A stretch of DNA of 64,000 bases from Sporomusa silvacetica DSM 10669 (GCF_002257705.1 NZ_LSLK01000152.1:130183-194182); one strand, 5' to 3'. Numbered from the stretch's first letter, positions 18,620 through 28,210 are shown. Translations and numbers: made by a program. Notes: generated by a model not told the origin, from the letters alone.

Positions 18620-19072
18620 TTATTCACTCTCCTTGTTACGCATAAAAGCCTGCGTTCCAAGCTCATCAAGAACTTTTTGTTCTTCTTGCAATAGTTCGGT
18701 ATGATACTGTGCTAAACGTTTTTCCCGTAAATTATCAACAAGTTTTCTTTGTTTCATGGCCGCTTCCAGGGCAACAAGGCACTCTTGACGATAAGTTTCT
18801 GCCTTAGCAACTTGTTCTTGCTGATGAATAATTTCTCTCTTAATTTTATCGATATAATAGCCGAAAGTCTTAAGGGTTTCAATGGTTGGAGAACCAGACT
18901 GTTCTTGGCTGAGTAAATCAAGACTGACTACTAATTTATTTTGCAATTGATTCAGTAATTCTTGTTCTTTGTATAAGCAGATACTGGCCTCAGTCATCTT
19001 GATCTGCGCCTGTTCTTCCTCCATTTTTCGAAATTTAAGCAGCGTCTCCAGGCGAAACCGAAATTTCTTCAT
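18620..19072 (-). CDS. fliJ: FliJ, flagellar export chaperone
   Basis: FliJ is the coiled-coil stalk of the FliHI export ATPase. The 150-residue protein begins KKFRFRLETLLKFRKMEEEQ, the family signature, and is charged, Gln/Glu-rich and helical throughout. It follows fliI directly and ends 4 bases before the transglycosylase gene. Confidence 0.93.
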   Translation of the reverse strand: MKKFRFRLETLLKFRKMEEEQAQIKMTEASICLYKEQELLNQLQNKLVVSLDLLSQEQSGSPTIETLKTFGYYIDKIKREIIHQQEQVAKAETYRQECLVALEAAMKQRKLVDNLREKRLAQYHTELLQEEQKVLDELGTQAFMRNKESE

Positions 19073-19094
19073 GGACTACCATCCTCATTAACTG

Positions 19095-20408
19095 TTAGGC
19101 AACAATCATTTTTAATCGTTTAATAGTCTCGGACATAGGCATATTCTCATCTACATCCTGTTGCAGAAAAGTTTTAATTTGGTCAATGACCGCAATGGCG
19201 CGATCAATGTTAGGATTACTGCCTTGGGCATAAGCGCCAATATTAATTAAATCTTCGGCTTCGCGATAAGTAGCAAGTAAAGCCCGTAGTCTTTGAGCGC
19301 ACTGTATGTGTTCTTTATCGACAATTTCCGTCATTACCCGACTAACACTATTTAATATATCAATGGCCGGATAATGATTTAGTGCCGCCAAACCTCGTGA
19401 TAAAACAATATGTCCATCCAATATACTGCGAACAGCATCAGCAATCGGCTCATTCATATCATCCCCGTCAACTAATACGGTGTAAATCCCAGTAATTGAA
19501 CCTTGATCACCAGTACCTGAACGTTCTAATAGTTTTGGCAACATAGAAAATACGGAGGGGGTATAGCCCCGGGTAGCAGGTGGTTCACCTACTGTCAGGC
19601 CCACTTCACGCTGGGCCATGGCAAAACGCGTTACTGAATCCATCATCAGCATGACATCCATGCCCTGATCACGAAAATACTCAGCAATGGCAGTAGCTGT
19701 CATTGCCCCCTTAATTCTAACAAGGGCCGGTTGATCAGATGTTGCCACAACAACTACAGAGCGTTTAAGGCCTTCTTCACCTAAATCGCGTTCGATAAAT
19801 TCTCGCACTTCCCGGCCACGTTCACCAATAAGGGCAATTACGCTAATATCAGCCTCCGTATTGCGCGCGATCATGCCTAATAGCGTACTTTTACCAACGC
19901 CACTTCCAGCCATAATTCCTACCCGCTGACCCCGGCCGAGTGTTAACAAACTATCAATAGCTCGTACACCTACACCAAGCTTTTCTTCAATACGACGGCG
20001 GGTTAAAGGCGGTGGCGGCATAGTACTAAGCGGATAGTCGGTATTGCTAAGTAGCGGACCTTTATCATCTATCGGATTACCAAGCCCGTCTAAAATGCGT
20101 CCCAATAATTGACGTCCTACGCTTACCCTGAGCATTCTATGAGCTGATACAACTTCGCAGCCTGGACCAATACCCTGCAGATCGCCAACAGGCATCAGTA
20201 AAATGCGGTTCTCTCTAAATCCTACAACCTCAGCAGGAATAGGTTCTCCTTTGCGAGGAAAAACATGGCATAACTCTCCCAAATTCACATTAGGTCCTTG
20301 TGACTCCATCACTAAGCCAATTATTTGAGTAATTTTGCCGTTTAGTTTCATGTTATCAGCATTAGCTATTGCTGATAAATAGCGAGAGGAATCAAATGTT
20401 TTACTCAT
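19095..20408 (-). CDS. fliI: FliI, flagellum-specific export ATPase
   Basis: FliI is the F1-beta-like hexameric ATPase that energises export. The 437-residue protein has the Walker A motif AGSGVGKS (about 167-174), ALIGERGREVREFIERDLG, Walker B VMLMMDSVTRFAMAQRE and the family PPATRGYTPSVFSMLPKLLE segment. ATG at 20408 overlaps the fliH stop by 4 bases. Confidence 0.97.
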   Translation of the reverse strand: MSKTFDSSRYLSAIANADNMKLNGKITQIIGLVMESQGPNVNLGELCHVFPRKGEPIPAEVVGFRENRILLMPVGDLQGIGPGCEVVSAHRMLRVSVGRQLLGRILDGLGNPIDDKGPLLSNTDYPLSTMPPPPLTRRRIEEKLGVGVRAIDSLLTLGRGQRVGIMAGSGVGKSTLLGMIARNTEADISVIALIGERGREVREFIERDLGEEGLKRSVVVVATSDQPALVRIKGAMTATAIAEYFRDQGMDVMLMMDSVTRFAMAQREVGLTVGEPPATRGYTPSVFSMLPKLLERSGTGDQGSITGIYTVLVDGDDMNEPIADAVRSILDGHIVLSRGLAALNHYPAIDILNSVSRVMTEIVDKEHIQCAQRLRALLATYREAEDLINIGAYAQGSNPNIDRAIAVIDQIKTFLQQDVDENMPMSETIKRLKMIVA

Positions 20409-21181
20409 GGTAATACTTCCTCAAGGGCTTTGTGAACTAGTTCTAGCTTGGTATCTAATCTTGCATCAACAGTACCTAACGCTGTTTCAATAGTACATCC
20501 ACCTAAGGCTACAGTATGATCAGCAGTTATAGTAATGGTATTATCCCGTTTAAGCATTAACTGCAAATCGCGTTTGGCCATTAGTACCATTTCATAATCC
20601 TCAGGATTTACTCTGATTGTTATCTGATCCTGATCACTAACCTTGTCTAAGGCTTCCTTAAGTATTGGCAAAATCGTTGTCGGATTATCTGCAATCTCTC
20701 TCGCCAATATTTTACTGGCTATAGCAAGTGCGATTTCAACGATTTGTCGTTCGGCATCAAGAAACATTTTGGCAACTTCTTGTTCAGCTGTTTGAATAAG
20801 GTGTTGGGCTTTTTCAAGGGACAACTGCATCGTTTGTTGCATATCAGCAAGGGCTGTTTGATTACCTTGATTATATCCTTCTTGATAGCCTTGCTCACGG
20901 CCTTCCTGATGGCCTCGGCCATGGGCTTCGTCATAAGCCTGTTGAGTTATTTCTTTTGCCTTGCTCTCAGCCTCACTCAAACACCGTGTAGCGGTTGTCT
21001 GAGCCTTAGTCATAATAGCTTCGGCCTCGCTACGAATTGCTTCCAAATCTATTTCCGGTGGTGGAGCAGACAGTGACTGCTGCTCTGGCACTACCACTGG
21101 CTCAGGAACAGATAATGGCCTATGTTTAATGACAACCGGCGACTTTCTTTGACAAAGCACACTTTTTATAATCTTAGACAA
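20405..21181 (-). CDS. fliH: FliH, flagellar assembly protein
   Basis: FliH is the peripheral stalk and regulator of FliI. The 258-residue protein has a long charged helical region with glycine-spaced repeats (EGREQGYQEGYNQG, about 94-107), typical of the FliH GxxxG zone, and a C-terminal V-type ATPase subunit E-like domain. It starts at TTG 21181 after AAAGGAG and overlaps the fliG stop by 8 bases. Confidence 0.93.
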   Translation of the reverse strand: MSKIIKSVLCQRKSPVVIKHRPLSVPEPVVVPEQQSLSAPPPEIDLEAIRSEAEAIMTKAQTTATRCLSEAESKAKEITQQAYDEAHGRGHQEGREQGYQEGYNQGNQTALADMQQTMQLSLEKAQHLIQTAEQEVAKMFLDAERQIVEIALAIASKILAREIADNPTTILPILKEALDKVSDQDQITIRVNPEDYEMVLMAKRDLQLMLKRDNTITITADHTVALGGCTIETALGTVDARLDTKLELVHKALEEVLP

Positions 21182-22184
21182 TTATTTCGTCTCCTTTACC
21201 ACGCGAAACAACGATTTCGCCTGATTCTTCGAGACGACGGATATTATTTACAATTTTCTGTTGAGCTTCTTCCACATCTCTTATGCGTACAGGACCCATA
21301 TATTCGATTTCTTCCTTAAGCATTTCAGCAGCCCGTTTGGAAATATTCTTATAAACCTTATTAGCCACTTCACTTGCTGTTGCTTTTAGGGCCAATGCCA
21401 AGTCTTTATTATCAATTTCTCTAAGCACAAGCTGGAGTGATCTGTCGTCCAACAATACAATATCCTCGAAAACAAACATGCGTTTTTTGATTTCTTCTGC
21501 TAATTCAGGGTTTTGTACTTCCATATTTTCAATAATGGTTCTCTCTGTAGTCCTGTCAACACGGTTAAGTATTTCAACAATGGAGTCTACACCACCAGCT
21601 GCTGTAAAGTCTTGAGTTACCAAGGATGATAATTTGCGTTCAAGTATTCTTTCCACATCCCGAATAACATCAGGCGAGGTTCGATCCATTGTGGCAATCC
21701 GCCGTGCAACATCGACCTGCCGCTCTGGCGGCAATGCGGAAACAATGGCAGCAGATTGTTCTGGTTGGAGATAAGCCATGATCAACGCAATTGTTTGGGG
21801 ATGTTCATTTTGGATAAAGTTAAGCAATTGACTTGGATCAGTTTTTCGTGCAAAGTCAAACGGACGAATTTGCAGACTAGTGGTTAGACGGTTAATAATC
21901 GATACTGCTTTATCAGAACCTAGCGCTTTTTCCAAAATCTCACGCGCATAATCCAAACCACCGCTCGAAATATACTCTTTTGCTAAACACATTTGGTGAA
22001 ACTCATTTAACACTTTATCTTTTTGTTCTTGAGATAATTTACGTTGATTAGCAATTTCCAGCGTCAGCTTCTCAATTTCATCTTCCTTCATATGTTTTAG
22101 TACTTGGGCGGAGATGTCAGGCCCTAAAGCAATTAATAAGATTGCTGCTTTTTGCTTGCCTGTCACTTCATTTGACTGGTACAT
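21174..22184 (-). CDS. fliG: FliG, flagellar motor switch protein
   Basis: FliG is the rotor protein that contacts the stator. The 336-residue protein has the N-terminal FliF-binding domain (KAAILLIALGPDISAQVLKH), the middle armadillo domain with the conserved EHPQTIALIMAYL motif, and the C-terminal torque domain with its charged helix (FVFEDIVLLDDRSLQLVLRE). It lies between fliF and fliH. ATG at 22184 follows GGGAGGC. Confidence 0.97.
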   Translation of the reverse strand: MYQSNEVTGKQKAAILLIALGPDISAQVLKHMKEDEIEKLTLEIANQRKLSQEQKDKVLNEFHQMCLAKEYISSGGLDYAREILEKALGSDKAVSIINRLTTSLQIRPFDFARKTDPSQLLNFIQNEHPQTIALIMAYLQPEQSAAIVSALPPERQVDVARRIATMDRTSPDVIRDVERILERKLSSLVTQDFTAAGGVDSIVEILNRVDRTTERTIIENMEVQNPELAEEIKKRMFVFEDIVLLDDRSLQLVLREIDNKDLALALKATASEVANKVYKNISKRAAEMLKEEIEYMGPVRIRDVEEAQQKIVNNIRRLEESGEIVVSRGKGDEIIV

Positions 22185-22200
22185 AGCCTGGTGCCTCCCG

Positions 22201-23769
22201 TCATTCTTCTGCTAACCAAACCTTCAGAATCTGGGCCACATCTTCAGGGCGTGATTTGGCAAATTTCTCAACCGTACTTCTTTGTTCAGCCCGTTCTTTT
22301 TCCTGAGCATTCATTTCTTCTTGAGCAGCTTCTGTTTCATCCACGATAGGTTGCGCTTCAAGTGAAATAGCTTCCAGCAATTCTTCTTCTTCTTGCTCGC
22401 GACGGCGAGCATACCGTCGGTATAAATAGTATAGAATAGCACTAATAATAAGAACAGCAAGTCCAACTTTCAGCAAGAATAGCTGTTGCTGTTTGCTAGC
22501 ATATTCTTCGTCTTCTTTGCGTTGTTTATCGGCCAATTCTGTGTTGAACTGTATTGGTTCAACAGCAATTGTATCTCCCCGGGTAGGATTAAGCCCAATA
22601 GCCGAAGCGACAGTTTTATTTAAGCTTTCTTGCTGTGCTCGAGGCATTGATGCATCTACAAGTACTGCTACAGTTAGCCGCCTGATAGCACCAGGTGTAC
22701 TTACTACTTTTTCCTTGGTTTCATTAATCTCGTAATTACGGGTTGCTTCTCGCTTTTCATAATTGGTTTGCGAATTATTATTATTATTAGTGACATAGCC
22801 CGGAATATTGGTTGTCGTTCCGGGAACACCCCCAGGAGCTGCAGCAGAATTTCCTTGATAACTCTCGTTAGTCTCCTGTGAACTACGGATAATACCTTTA
22901 TCATCAACAACAGGCTCAAAAACCTGGCGATCTAGAGTGCGTTGGTCAAAGTTGAGTTCAACATTAACCCTGGCAGCAGCCTTGCCAATACCCAGAGTCT
23001 GATCAAGTAATGATTGTACATTCTTTTGCAGGTCTTCCTGTATTTTTTTGGTCATTTCAAACTGAGTAATCGCCGCAGTGCCGGCCAGAGGTGGCGTCTC
23101 TGAATCTGATTGGTCATTTAAAACTCGTGCCAAACTATCGACAACAGTAATATTCTCCGGTTTTAACCCTTGCACACTATGGGCGACCAAATTAACGATT
23201 CCTTTGACTTGTTGCTGATTCAATTTTGCATCTGGTTTAAGTTTAAGCATAATGGAAGCCGTAGCTGGTTTCTCTGTTTTTTTATAGAGACTATCCTCTG
23301 ACATTACAATATGAACTCTGGCTTTTTCTACTTCTCCCATTTGTTCAATTGTTCGCGTCAGCTCTCCCTGAACGGCTTGCAAAAGTTGCACTTTATTCTG
23401 AAATTCTGTTGCGCCAAACTTATTTTGTTCAAAAATTTCAAATCCTTTGTTTCCTCGTGGCAAACCCTGACCTGCTAGTTCCAACCTTAGCTTATGTACA
23501 TCTTGGGCCGGGACTAAAATGACAGTACCGTTACTGCCAGTTTGAACTTCATAACCAACCTTCATTTCCTTCAGTTTTGCAGTAACTTTAGCTGCATCTT
23601 CGGCTTCAAGCGTAGTAAACAACGGTACATTGTCGGGGCGGCTTCCCCACCAGTAACTCCATGCGAGAATAGAAATAAATACAAATGCCACTGTACCAAA
23701 AATAATGTACTTATGTTTATTATTCAATTTTTGCCAAAGACGCAGAGACTGTTCTTTCAAGTCAGTCAT
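22201..23769 (-). CDS. fliF: FliF, MS-ring protein
   Basis: FliF forms the membrane MS-ring on which the flagellum is built. The 522-residue protein has an N-terminal membrane helix (about 22-41), ring-building domains with LRLELAGQGLPRGNKGFEIF, a Ser/Asn/Gly-rich periplasmic loop (about 300-335), a second membrane helix (about 430-447) and a C-terminal FliG-binding tail ending RPEDVAQILKVWLAEE. ATG at 23769 follows AAAGGGTGG. Confidence 0.97.
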   Translation of the reverse strand: MTDLKEQSLRLWQKLNNKHKYIIFGTVAFVFISILAWSYWWGSRPDNVPLFTTLEAEDAAKVTAKLKEMKVGYEVQTGSNGTVILVPAQDVHKLRLELAGQGLPRGNKGFEIFEQNKFGATEFQNKVQLLQAVQGELTRTIEQMGEVEKARVHIVMSEDSLYKKTEKPATASIMLKLKPDAKLNQQQVKGIVNLVAHSVQGLKPENITVVDSLARVLNDQSDSETPPLAGTAAITQFEMTKKIQEDLQKNVQSLLDQTLGIGKAAARVNVELNFDQRTLDRQVFEPVVDDKGIIRSSQETNESYQGNSAAAPGGVPGTTTNIPGYVTNNNNNSQTNYEKREATRNYEINETKEKVVSTPGAIRRLTVAVLVDASMPRAQQESLNKTVASAIGLNPTRGDTIAVEPIQFNTELADKQRKEDEEYASKQQQLFLLKVGLAVLIISAILYYLYRRYARRREQEEEELLEAISLEAQPIVDETEAAQEEMNAQEKERAEQRSTVEKFAKSRPEDVAQILKVWLAEE

Positions 23770-23860
23770 GTCTCCACCCTTTCAGTTACGGAAAAATAAT
23801 CCAAATTAACACACGTTATAGTTGTCTATTTGCCTATGCTGAATCATTTTCAATCAAGTA

Positions 23861-24157
23861 TTAAACTTGCATTCTCATTATTTCCTGATAAGCGTCGACA
23901 ACTTTATTGCGAACCTGCATCGTCAGTTGTAGGGCCACTGTCGCTTTCTCGGCAGCTATTGTAACTTCAGCTATATCCTGAATTTTGCCTGTAGCTAAAT
24001 TTATTGACGCCTGGCTGGCTTCGTTTTGCAGCTGGTTTACATTGTTTAATGCTTCATCTAAAAATTCGCCAAAGGTTTTTTCAGGCTGTTTAGTACTTTC
24101 AGAGGTTTCAATTATCTTGCCAGTAATAGGCGCTAATTTTAAAGCTTCAATTTGCAT
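23861..24157 (-). CDS. fliE: FliE, basal-body rod/MS-ring junction protein
   Basis: FliE links the MS-ring to the rod and is the first exported subunit. The 98-residue protein has the family core FGEFLDEALNNVNQLQNEA and the C terminus TVALQLTMQVRNKVVDAYQE. It sits between flgC and fliF, with ATG at 24157 after AGGAGGT. Confidence 0.96.
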   Translation of the reverse strand: MQIEALKLAPITGKIIETSESTKQPEKTFGEFLDEALNNVNQLQNEASQASINLATGKIQDIAEVTIAAEKATVALQLTMQVRNKVVDAYQEIMRMQV

Positions 24158-24166
24158 TTATACCTC

Positions 24167-24601
24167 CTATTTCCCAATATCTAAGGCTTTCATGGCCATA
24201 CTCTTGGCTGCATTCGCAGCAGTAACATTAGCCTCATAAGCTCTAGAAGCAGTAATCATATCCACCATTTCACTAACTATACTAATGTTAGGCATCTCCA
24301 CATAGCCTTCCTTGTTAGCATCAGGGTGGTTAGGATCATACATAAGCTTAAATGGTGTCGTATCTTTTGTGATTCCGGTTACCCGAACACCATCACCTGT
24401 ATCCATTTGTTGGGACAGCATCTGTCCAAAAGAAGCTTGTTCAGAGCGCGGTTCAAACACCACCATTTGTCGGCGATAAGGGCCACCTTCAGCAGTACGG
24501 GTAGTGTTCGCATTAGCTATATTGTTAGAAATAACATCCATCCGTAGACGTTCAGCAGTCATACCAGAAGCGGAAGCGTCAATGGCCTGAAATAATCCCA
24601 T
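24167..24601 (-). CDS. flgC: FlgC, proximal rod protein
   Basis: FlgC is a proximal rod subunit. The N terminus (LFQAIDASASGMTAERLRMD) and C terminus (EMVDMITASRAYEANVTAAN) are the rod/hook family helices. The start at 24601 is chosen because GGAGGG lies about 11 bases upstream; an in-frame ATG three codons earlier (24610) is too close to that site. Length is 144 residues. It overlaps or abuts the flgB end. Confidence 0.95.
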   Translation of the reverse strand: MGLFQAIDASASGMTAERLRMDVISNNIANANTTRTAEGGPYRRQMVVFEPRSEQASFGQMLSQQMDTGDGVRVTGITKDTTPFKLMYDPNHPDANKEGYVEMPNISIVSEMVDMITASRAYEANVTAANAAKSMAMKALDIGK

Positions 24602-24606
24602 AATAC

Positions 24607-25023
24607 TCATTTCCCTCCGTTAATTACAGATTTGAGATTAGAAAAATATTTATTAATTCGATCAGCAACTGCACTATAATAAATCGAGTTTTTTGCCAAG
24701 CCCGCCATTTCGCTATCAATATCCACATTATTGTCATCATTACGAAAAGAAGTAGTAGTAATAGTATTTATCGTTGGTTCTACATCATTTATTCCGGTTG
24801 ATTTTACTGGCAAATGACGTTCATGAGTTCTGGCAATTGGAGCCTTTTCCGAACTACTCATCGCTAACTCCAACTGATTTTCAAAACTTACTTCACTCTT
24901 CTTAAACTTAGGAGTATTTACATTCGCTATATTATTGCTAATAACTTTGTGCCGTAATGAAGCGGCGCTTAACGCTTTTTCTAATACAGACACCTGCGAT
25001 GACTGCAAGATTGAGTTAAGCAT
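24607..25023 (-). CDS. flgB: FlgB, proximal rod protein
   Basis: First gene of the flagellar operon, encoding a proximal rod subunit of 138 residues. The N terminus has LRHKVISNNIANVNTPKFKK and the C terminus has DIDSEMAGLAKNSIYYSAVA, both typical. ATG at 25023 has the strong ribosome site AAAGGAGGG. The 400-base region upstream is described separately. Confidence 0.96.
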   Translation of the reverse strand: MLNSILQSSQVSVLEKALSAASLRHKVISNNIANVNTPKFKKSEVSFENQLELAMSSSEKAPIARTHERHLPVKSTGINDVEPTINTITTTSFRNDDNNVDIDSEMAGLAKNSIYYSAVADRINKYFSNLKSVINGGK

Positions 25024-25315
25024 TTTGCCAGCCCTCCTTTAACTTGATCCAAACTAGTTACTATATGATTTTGTCAGTATAATTGGATATTATTTCTACA
25101 ACTCAATATACTATTATTTCTACAAAATACGCGAAAATCCTCTAACTTTTTTGTGAAAAATGTTTGTTGATGCCTAACTCAGGACCTTCGGCCTATCCCG
25201 TCTACATAATACTCTCTAGGCCAAACTTTTCTATTGTCAATTAATGTCTAAATTGTTGTGTCGCTCAAAAATATTCGATTACTTTTCTCTTTTACTCCGG
25301 CATAATCAATGGAAT
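25024..25315 (-). promoter_or_regulatory. Upstream control region of the flagellar operon, with 24-bp spaced direct repeats
   Basis: Gene-free. It must contain the operon promoter, because a terminator follows codY just upstream. I see TTGTAGAAATAATA twice on the minus strand (25112-25125 and 25088-25101, exactly 24 bp apart), followed by TATACT as a possible -10. A GGCCTA/TAGGCC inverted repeat (25217-25222 with 25190-25195) also lies here. No confident sigma-A or sigma-D promoter could be assigned. The repeats may bind a regulator (inference). Confidence 0.45.
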
Positions 25316-25357
25316 TTAAAAAAGATGACTCCTGCTCATTACAGGAATCATCTTAGT
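25316..25357 (-). terminator. Rho-independent terminator after codY
   Basis: On the minus strand AAGATGATTCCTG, a 7-base loop, CAGGAGTCATCTT and a T-run. A 13-bp stem with one G-T wobble lies about 75 bases past the codY stop, separating codY from the flagellar operon. Confidence 0.9.
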
Positions 25358-25430
25358 AAAGCTACATAGTCTTTTTTACGTTCCTTACCAAAGGGTACCT
25401 ATTACTCTCAAAAACTGGCTTTATTATGAA

Positions 25431-26204
25431 TTATTTTTTTAGTTTTTGCAATTCTTCTAATAATCGTTCGTTAAGAACTTTTATATATGTTCCTTTCATG
25501 CCAAGTGATTTGGATTCAATCACACCTGCACTTTCAAACTTACGTAACGCATTGACTATTACAGAGCGAGTGATACCAACGCGGTCAGCAATTTTACTGG
25601 CAACCAACAATCCTTCATTGCCTTCTAGTTCGCTTAATATATGCATAACTGCTTCTAATTCTGAATAAGATAATGTTCCCAGCGCTACTTGCACAGTAGC
25701 CTTTTTTCTAGCTTCTTCCTCAATTTTTTCACTGCGGTCTCTAAGCATTTCCATGCCAACAACTGTTCCACCATATTCAGCCAATATTAAATCATCATCA
25801 ACAAATTCAACACTAAATTTAGCTACAATTAATGTTCCTATACGTTCCCCTACGCCATGGATAGGAACAATGGTAGTAAATTTATCGTTAAATAAGCAAT
25901 TGGTTTCTGCACTAAAACTACATAATCCGCCTTCCAAACGAAGGTTGGGGGATGTCTGCTCAATCTTGCGCAACCATGCTACATACCGTTCAGGAAACTG
26001 TCCCGTTTTAAGCACTATATCCCGCATAAGATCACACTCAAAATCATCAAGTAATGCATATCCCAAAATACTACCATCTTTGTTAACAATATAGACATTA
26101 GCCGCCATAACATTGCTAAGCACTGTCGAAACTTCGCTATATTCTACTTTTTCTGATTTCTGGAGCAATTTATTAATAGTACGTGTACGTTCTAATAATG
26201 ACAT
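25431..26204 (-). CDS. codY: CodY, GTP- and branched-chain amino acid-sensing global repressor
   Basis: CodY represses stationary-phase, transport and virulence/motility genes when GTP and isoleucine are high. The 257-residue protein has the N-terminal GAF domain (about 1-155) and a C-terminal winged helix-turn-helix (VASKIADRVGITRSVIVNAL, about 201-220) followed by the family end MKGTYIKVLNERL. It is last in the dprA-topA-trmFO-xerC-hslVU-codY group, the same order as in Bacillus subtilis, and lies directly before the flagellar operon. Confidence 0.97.
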   Translation of the reverse strand: MSLLERTRTINKLLQKSEKVEYSEVSTVLSNVMAANVYIVNKDGSILGYALLDDFECDLMRDIVLKTGQFPERYVAWLRKIEQTSPNLRLEGGLCSFSAETNCLFNDKFTTIVPIHGVGERIGTLIVAKFSVEFVDDDLILAEYGGTVVGMEMLRDRSEKIEEEARKKATVQVALGTLSYSELEAVMHILSELEGNEGLLVASKIADRVGITRSVIVNALRKFESAGVIESKSLGMKGTYIKVLNERLLEELQKLKK

Positions 26205-26240
26205 TTACTATTCCCACCTTTCATAATGTGAAACAAAAAA

Positions 26241-27638
26241 CTATAGAATGTAATGACTTAGATCTTGATTTATAACTATATGATCTAATTTTGATTTTAC
26301 ATATTCACGATTAATAACGACCTGCTTTTCAGCAACATCAGGCGCATCAAAGGCTAGATCTTCCAAAAGTTTTTCTAAAATAGTGTGTAGTCGCCGGGCA
26401 CCAATGTTTTCAGTCTGGCTATTCACTCTACAAGCGATATCCGCCAATTCATCAATAGCGTCCTCTGTAAACTCAACTTTTACATCTTCGGTTTCCAATA
26501 GGCAAATATATTGTTTGATAAGCGCATTAGCCGGTTCAGTCAGTATTTGCCGAAAATCTTCTTTGGATAGATTAGTAAGTTCAACCCTAATGGGAAAACG
26601 TCCCTGCAGCTCTGGAATCAAGTCAGAAGGCTTAGAAACATGGAACGCACCTGCGGCAATAAACAAAACATGATCAGTTTTTACAGGGCCATATTTAGTC
26701 ACAATCGTAGAGCCCTCAACAATCGGCAAGATATCACGTTGAACACCCTCGCGGGAAACATCAGGTCCTGAACTTTGACCTCTGCCAGAAATCTTATCAA
26801 TTTCATCCAAAAAGATAATCCCATAGTTTTCGGCTACATCAATAGCGCAAGTAATCACTTCATCCATATCAATCAACTTTTGTGCTTCTTCTTGCGTAAA
26901 AATTTTTCGGGCGTTGGCTACTGTTACTTTACGTTTCTTTTGTTTCTTTGGTAGTAAATTACCAAGCATATCTTGTATATTCATGCCCATTTCTTCAATT
27001 CCAGTCCCAGCAAACATTCCCATCACTGGTTGGGCACCATCTTCTACTGTAATTTCAAGCAATTCTTCTTCAAGTTCACCATTAAGCAAGCGTTTACGCC
27101 ACCATTCACGACCTGTGTTTACTACTTGCGGCTCTGCTTCTACTTCTGGTGGTTTATCTTGACTTGTTCCGATCCCCCCGGAGAACAACATTTCAAATGG
27201 GTTTCGTGACGATTCTTTTTTGGCCGGTGGAACAAATTGATCAAGAATGCGCTCCTCTGCCAATTCCTTGGCCTTATCATTAACTTCCAGCATCTTCTGG
27301 TGTTTAACCATGCGAATGGATGTTTCAACTAAATCACGCACCATGGATTCGACATCACGACCAACATAGCCTATTTCTGTAAACTTAGTTGCTTCTACTT
27401 TGACAAAAGGCGCGTTAACAAGTTTGGCTAAGCGGCGGGCAATTTCAGTTTTACCAACTCCTGTAGGACCAATCATCAAAATATTCTTAGGGATAATTTC
27501 TTCTTTAAGTTCTGCAGGCAGTTTCTTACTACGCCAGCGATTTCTAAGTGCCACAGCTACTGATTTTTTTGCTTGCTGCTGACCAATTATATAGTTATTC
27601 AATTCCTTGACTATTTCTTTTGGCGTAAGTTCCAGCAA
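26241..27638 (-). CDS. hslU: HslU (ClpY), ATPase subunit of the HslUV protease
   Basis: AAA+ unfoldase that feeds proteins to HslV. It has Walker A GPTGVGKTEIARRL (about 57-70), the I-domain (about 100-240, Glu/Lys-rich), Walker B IIFLDEIDK and the C-terminal tail ending SHYIL that docks into HslV. The frame opens with ATG at 27644, but that codon abuts the GGGGGG ribosome site. TTG at 27638 is 6 bases from it and gives the expected N terminus LELTPKEIVKELN. Start choice is an inference; identity is firm. Confidence 0.95.
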   Translation of the reverse strand: MLELTPKEIVKELNNYIIGQQQAKKSVAVALRNRWRSKKLPAELKEEIIPKNILMIGPTGVGKTEIARRLAKLVNAPFVKVEATKFTEIGYVGRDVESMVRDLVETSIRMVKHQKMLEVNDKAKELAEERILDQFVPPAKKESSRNPFEMLFSGGIGTSQDKPPEVEAEPQVVNTGREWWRKRLLNGELEEELLEITVEDGAQPVMGMFAGTGIEEMGMNIQDMLGNLLPKKQKKRKVTVANARKIFTQEEAQKLIDMDEVITCAIDVAENYGIIFLDEIDKISGRGQSSGPDVSREGVQRDILPIVEGSTIVTKYGPVKTDHVLFIAAGAFHVSKPSDLIPELQGRFPIRVELTNLSKEDFRQILTEPANALIKQYICLLETEDVKVEFTEDAIDELADIACRVNSQTENIGARRLHTILEKLLEDLAFDAPDVAEKQVVINREYVKSKLDHIVINQDLSHYIL

Positions 27639-27659
27639 AATCATCCCCCCTTTTTTTCT

Positions 27660-28190
27660 TTATAACTCTTCGACCGTAATATGGTCATTCGTATACACAC
27701 AAATGTTGGAAGCAATTTCGAGTGCCGTGCGCACAATATCGGCGGCACATAATGGAGAATGCTGTACTAAAGCTCTGGCAGCAGCAAGTGCATAAGGTCC
27801 GCCAGAACCAATCGCAGTAACGCCGTCGTCTGGTTCAATTACTTCGCCATTACCAGATATAATAAGCAGATGGTTATCATCAATTACAATGAGCAGCGCT
27901 TCCAGTCGTCTTAGCACTCTGTCAAGACGCCATTCTTTCGCAAGTTCGACAGCTGCTCTCATCATATTGCCATTAAACTCTTCCAATTTTCCTTCAAACT
28001 TCTCAAATAGCGTAAATGCATCAGCTACTGAACCGGCAAATCCAGCCAATACTTTACCATGATATAATCGGCGGACTTTTTTGGCATTGTGTTTCATTAT
28101 TGTGTTTTGACCAAAGGTAACTTGTCCGTCACCGGCAATAGCTGTCTTCCCTTGATGGCGAACAGCAACAATCGTTGTGGCATGAAACAT
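27660..28190 (-). CDS. hslV: HslV (ClpQ), peptidase subunit of the HslUV protease
   Basis: Proteasome-beta-like threonine peptidase. Start ATG at 28190 follows GGAGGT by 6 bases and gives MFHATTIVAV. The catalytic Thr is expected after removal of the short MFHA leader, as in other clostridial HslV. Motifs GDGQVTFG and KVLAGFAGSVADAFTLFE are present. The protein has 176 residues, the family length. It precedes hslU by 21 bases. Confidence 0.96.
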   Translation of the reverse strand: MFHATTIVAVRHQGKTAIAGDGQVTFGQNTIMKHNAKKVRRLYHGKVLAGFAGSVADAFTLFEKFEGKLEEFNGNMMRAAVELAKEWRLDRVLRRLEALLIVIDDNHLLIISGNGEVIEPDDGVTAIGSGGPYALAAARALVQHSPLCAADIVRTALEIASNICVYTNDHITVEEL

Positions 28191-28210
28191 GATATCACCT
28201 CCCAGGAAAA

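Noticed and set aside
25185..25192. GCCGAAGG on the minus strand as a sigma-D -10 (consensus GCCGATAA) for flgB
   Set aside because: Two mismatches and no TAAA at the proper distance (TATT instead).
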